DNA from: an uncultured Bacteroides sp.
Lineage (GTDB): Bacteria > Bacteroidota > Bacteroidia > Bacteroidales > Bacteroidaceae
Direction: 5' to 3'
NCBI GenBank assembly: GCA_900553185.1
Contig: USCT01000033.1
Coordinates: forward strand, 1 to 16,767
Length of the DNA: 16,767 nt
Shown here: one piece after another, positions 14,592 through 16,767 of the stretch
How the letters are laid out: the number at the start of each line of letters is the position of its first letter
How positions within the stretch are numbered: the stretch's first letter is position 1
Notes under the pieces: generated by a model
Told to the model about the DNA's origin: nothing
The model's input: only the letters and a program-made list of their open reading frames with translations
The model's database searches: none
Translations under genes and position numbers: made by a program

Positions 14592-15926
14592 CTAATCTTC
14601 CTTGATGCGAATCAACAGATTCGATACAATGGCTGTCAGCCCACCGGTAGTAATGCCCGAAGAGAAAATGTTCTGAAGCGTTTCAGGCAGCTGGGACAAT
14701 ATTTCCGGCACCAAAGAAACACTCAGTCCAAATGAAAAGCTGAGCGCTATGACCAGCGTAGCCTTACGATTGATGGTTTGCGAAGCTATGATACGAATGC
14801 CCGCCGCGGCAACGGTACCGAACATCAGCAAGGTAGCTCCGCCCAATACCGGCTCCGGCATCAAGGAAAAGACCAGTCCGACCGCCGGGAACAGTCCCAA
14901 CAGAACCAGGAAACCGGCAATGAAATACCCTACATAACGGCTGGCCACTCCTGTCAGCTGTATCATACCGTTATTTTGCGCAAAGATGGAATTAGGGAAC
15001 GAATTAAATATACCCGCCAGCATGGAATTAAAGCCGTCGGCCAGAATGCCTCCGGAAACCCGTTTCATGAAAGTTTCTCCTTCCACCGGCTCGCCGGAAA
15101 TCAGTGAATTGGCGGTAATGTCTCCATACGCCTCAATGGCGGTAATCAGATATACCAGTCCCAACCCGATGATGGCCGAAATATCAAACGAAATGCCGTA
15201 GCGGAACGGAATCGGGACATTGAATCCACCGTAACTCTGCACACTCGAAAAATCCACCATGCCCAGTGCCCATGCTACCACATACCCGATCAGCAGTCCG
15301 ATGACGATGGAGCTCATACGCAGGTAACGGTTGGAACTGCGGTTAAAGAAAATAATCAGGACCAGCACCAGCGCTGCCAGCCCGACATGACGGAAAGCGC
15401 CGAAAGAGCCGTCTGCCTGAGCAGCCGCGCCCCCTCCACAAGCAGAGATTCCCACCTTTATCAGACTCATACCGATCAGTGTAACGACAATTCCCGATAC
15501 AAGTGGAGTAATGACCTTACGGGTATATTTCAAGACCCGGCTGATGACCATCTCTACGGTAGACGCTGTTATAACCGCGCCAAAGACCGTACTCAGCCCT
15601 CCTGTCAGGCCTGCCGAAATGATCGGCCCGATGAACGAGAAGCTCGTACCCTGAATGCATAACAGTCCGCACCCGACGGAACCGATCCGGCGACACTGTA
15701 TGAAAGTAGAGATTCCCGATGCAAACAAAGCCATGGAAACCAGGAAACCGGTAGACTCCAGATCCAGGTTCAGCGCACCGGCGATTATCAGCGGAGGCGT
15801 AATGATGGCTACAAAAACGGCCAGCAAATGCTGCAACGCCGCAAAAAGCGCTTCCTTTAATGGCGGCCGGTCATTCAATCCATAAATAAGACCGGCTCCT
15901 CGAATAATAACCTCTTCTTTCTCCAT
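14592..15926 (-). CDS. Xanthine permease, NCS2/NAT family
   Basis: 444 aa from the ATG at 15924-15926 (MEKEEVIIRGAG). An upstream TTG at 15932 in frame would overlap the xpt stop and is less likely. The protein is very hydrophobic, with about 12-14 membrane segments in the inner membrane, and should import a purine base by proton symport. The family motif Q-N-N-G-x4-T-G is present as 'QNNGMIQLTG' (about 317-326), the xanthine-type form seen in E. coli XanQ/XanP. The acidic residues expected in TM8 and TM9 are there (Glu at about 265 in 'ITAIEAYGD', Asp at about 297 in 'GGILADGFNS'), and so is the TM1 Gln-His pair (32-33). It follows xpt with a 2-nt gap, which supports xanthine over uracil. 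The exact substrate is inferred. Confidence 0.94.
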   Translation of the reverse strand: MEKEEVIIRGAGLIYGLNDRPPLKEALFAALQHLLAVFVAIITPPLIIAGALNLDLESTGFLVSMALFASGISTFIQCRRIGSVGCGLLCIQGTSFSFIGPIISAGLTGGLSTVFGAVITASTVEMVISRVLKYTRKVITPLVSGIVVTLIGMSLIKVGISACGGGAAAQADGSFGAFRHVGLAALVLVLIIFFNRSSNRYLRMSSIVIGLLIGYVVAWALGMVDFSSVQSYGGFNVPIPFRYGISFDISAIIGLGLVYLITAIEAYGDITANSLISGEPVEGETFMKRVSGGILADGFNSMLAGIFNSFPNSIFAQNNGMIQLTGVASRYVGYFIAGFLVLLGLFPAVGLVFSLMPEPVLGGATLLMFGTVAAAGIRIIASQTINRKATLVIALSFSFGLSVSLVPEILSQLPETLQNIFSSGITTGGLTAIVSNLLIRIKED

Positions 15927-15928
15927 AA

Positions 15929-16498
15929 TCAATCTTTAATGCGAATCTGGCAGTTGTCCAGACTTTCAATAATAGCCAGCGATTCTACATGAATACCTTG
16001 TGCGCGCAAATAATCTCCCCCGTGCTGGAAGGCTTTTTCTATCAGGAATCCCATGCCTACCAGTTCGGCTCCAGCCTGCTGCACCAAATCAATAATACCT
16101 TTGGCCGCATTACCATTGGCCAGAAAATCGTCGATAAACAACACCTTATCACCCGGGCAAAGATAATCACGGCTGACACAGACGTCGTATGTACGGTCCT
16201 TGGTAAAAGAATAGACTTTGGTCGCCAGCATATTCTCCATGGTACTGGGAACTTTTTTCTTGGCAAATACCACAGGCAGTTCCAGCAAATAGCCCACCAT
16301 AATGGCCGGAGCAATACCACTGGCCTCTATCGTCATCACCTTGTTGATCCTGGTGCTGGCAAAACGACGCACAAATTCCACTGCCATCGACTTCATCAGA
16401 ATCGGATCCATCTGATGATTGATAAAATTATCGACCTTGAGAATGCCTCCCTCAAAGCATTTTCCATCGCGCTTGATTCGTTCCTTCAATGCTTTCAT
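15929..16498 (-). CDS. xpt: Xanthine phosphoribosyltransferase
   Basis: 189 aa from the ATG at 16496-16498; a GTG one codon upstream is also in frame. It transfers phosphoribose from PRPP to xanthine to give XMP, feeding GMP synthesis, in the cytoplasm. The sequence closely follows the B. subtilis Xpt type: 'LKVDNFINHQMDPILM' near the N-terminus, 'TIEASGIAPAIMVGYLLELPVVFAKK' (base and PRPP loop region), and the PRPP-binding motif 'VLFIDDFLANGNAAKG' (119-134) with its Asp pair. It is the first gene of a two-gene unit with the xanthine permease. A candidate -7 element is upstream. The leader is only about 40 nt, too short for a purine riboswitch. Confidence 0.97.
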   Translation of the reverse strand: MKALKERIKRDGKCFEGGILKVDNFINHQMDPILMKSMAVEFVRRFASTRINKVMTIEASGIAPAIMVGYLLELPVVFAKKKVPSTMENMLATKVYSFTKDRTYDVCVSRDYLCPGDKVLFIDDFLANGNAAKGIIDLVQQAGAELVGMGFLIEKAFQHGGDYLRAQGIHVESLAIIESLDNCQIRIKD

Positions 16499-16544
16499 CA
16501 CTCTACGAACTTTAATAATTTGATATGTTTTCTTTAAAATTCTG

Positions 16545-16552
16545 CAAAGTTA
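16545..16552 (-). promoter_or_regulatory. Candidate -7 element of the xpt-permease unit
   Basis: On the minus strand this is TAACTTTG, the same octamer as at the DUF4250 gene, 46 nt upstream of the xpt ATG. No convincing -33 TTTG is seen. A terminator lies further upstream, so xpt needs a promoter in this spacer. Confidence 0.55.
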
Positions 16553-16605
16553 CAGGTTTTTCCGGAAATCCTTGTCTTTTTTTCGGCCAACCCCTCATAC
16601 CATAA

Positions 16606-16643
16606 TAAAAAGGATGCGACCATACTGCTACAGCCACATCCTT
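16606..16643 (-). terminator. Intrinsic terminator of a gene entering from the window edge
   Basis: Arms 16610-16620 and 16633-16643 pair over 11 positions, including two G-U pairs, around a 12-nt loop. On the minus strand the core CATCCTT is followed by TTTATT. Its orientation requires a minus-strand transcript from beyond 16643. Confidence 0.8.
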
Positions 16644-16656
16644 CTCTGCTTACTTT

Positions 16657-16767
16657 TTATAATAAAAACGAACTTAATCGGAAGTATGATTCTCGTCTAC
16701 CCAGATATCTTAGCCCATTAGCCAATGTATTGAAACGAAGGGAAAATAAAAACAGATAAAATCTATA
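16657..16767 (-). CDS. Possible C-terminal end of a gene cut by the window edge
   Basis: One minus-strand frame is open from the edge to a TAA at 16657-16659 (36 codons, ending 'GRRESYFRLSSFLL'). The stop is 13 nt before the terminator, which is where a gene end would be expected. The peptide is not recognised, and 36 open codons in A/T-rich DNA are weak evidence. Another frame closes earlier, at about 16709. Confidence 0.28.
   Translation of the reverse strand, partial: YRFYLFLFSLRFNTLANGLRYLGRRESYFRLSSFLL

Noticed and set aside
15927..15932. TTG start of the permease overlapping the xpt stop
   Set aside because: An ATG two codons later gives the same protein core and a clean 2-nt gap.
16502..16560. 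Purine riboswitch upstream of xpt
   Set aside because: The leader from the predicted start is only about 40 nt, and no conserved purine aptamer core was seen. Firmicutes xpt genes have such riboswitches, but this one does not appear to.

Overview
The window reads as chromosome of a Bacteroidales bacterium, most likely Bacteroides or Phocaeicola. Three things suggest this: repeated TAnnTTTG-type -7 promoter elements with weak or absent Shine-Dalgarno sequences, Sec signal peptides ending in the Bacteroidetes-style 'AQ', and small families (DUF4488-like, DUF4250-like) that I associate with this order. The species cannot be fixed from the sequence alone. Almost everything is on the minus strand. 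The one clear plus-strand gene is a 58-codon DUF4250-type protein at 14322-14498.

Reading in the direction of minus-strand transcription, from the high-coordinate end: a terminator and a possible cut gene end lie at the window edge. Next is a purine salvage pair, xpt then a XanQ/XanP-type xanthine permease, only 2 nt apart; this pair would import xanthine and convert it to XMP. The convergent DUF4250 gene follows, then about 430 nt with no convincing gene. After that come purB, an rRNA pseudouridine synthase with a long disordered Arg/Gly/Asn/Tyr-rich N-terminus, and asnS, which closes with a strong terminator. A single-gene unit encoding a small secreted DUF4488-like protein has its own promoter and terminator. 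The ribosomal operon rplM-rpsI-rpsB-tsf then starts from a clear Bacteroidetes promoter with a two-hairpin leader and ends at a near-symmetrical terminator.

The low-coordinate third (20-5387) is a tight four-gene operon. All four products carry signal peptides: a TPR/beta-domain/Sel1-repeat protein, a secreted protein of unknown fold, an NTF2-like domain protein, and a TPR protein with a predicted beta-barrel-like C-terminus. Spacing is 2 nt, a 4-nt ATGA overlap and 12 nt, so the products are probably made together and act in the cell envelope. It is visibly more A+T-rich than the purine/translation genes. This is the best candidate for an uncharacterised system, although its members resemble conserved Bacteroidales families rather than a foreign island.

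Other things worth attention are a hairpin-forming tandem repeat built of GAGAGTTGA-like units in both spacers around rpsB, the rplM leader, and a perfect 14-bp palindrome near the predicted purB start site. I saw no tRNA, rRNA, CRISPR array, insertion sequence or phage gene.
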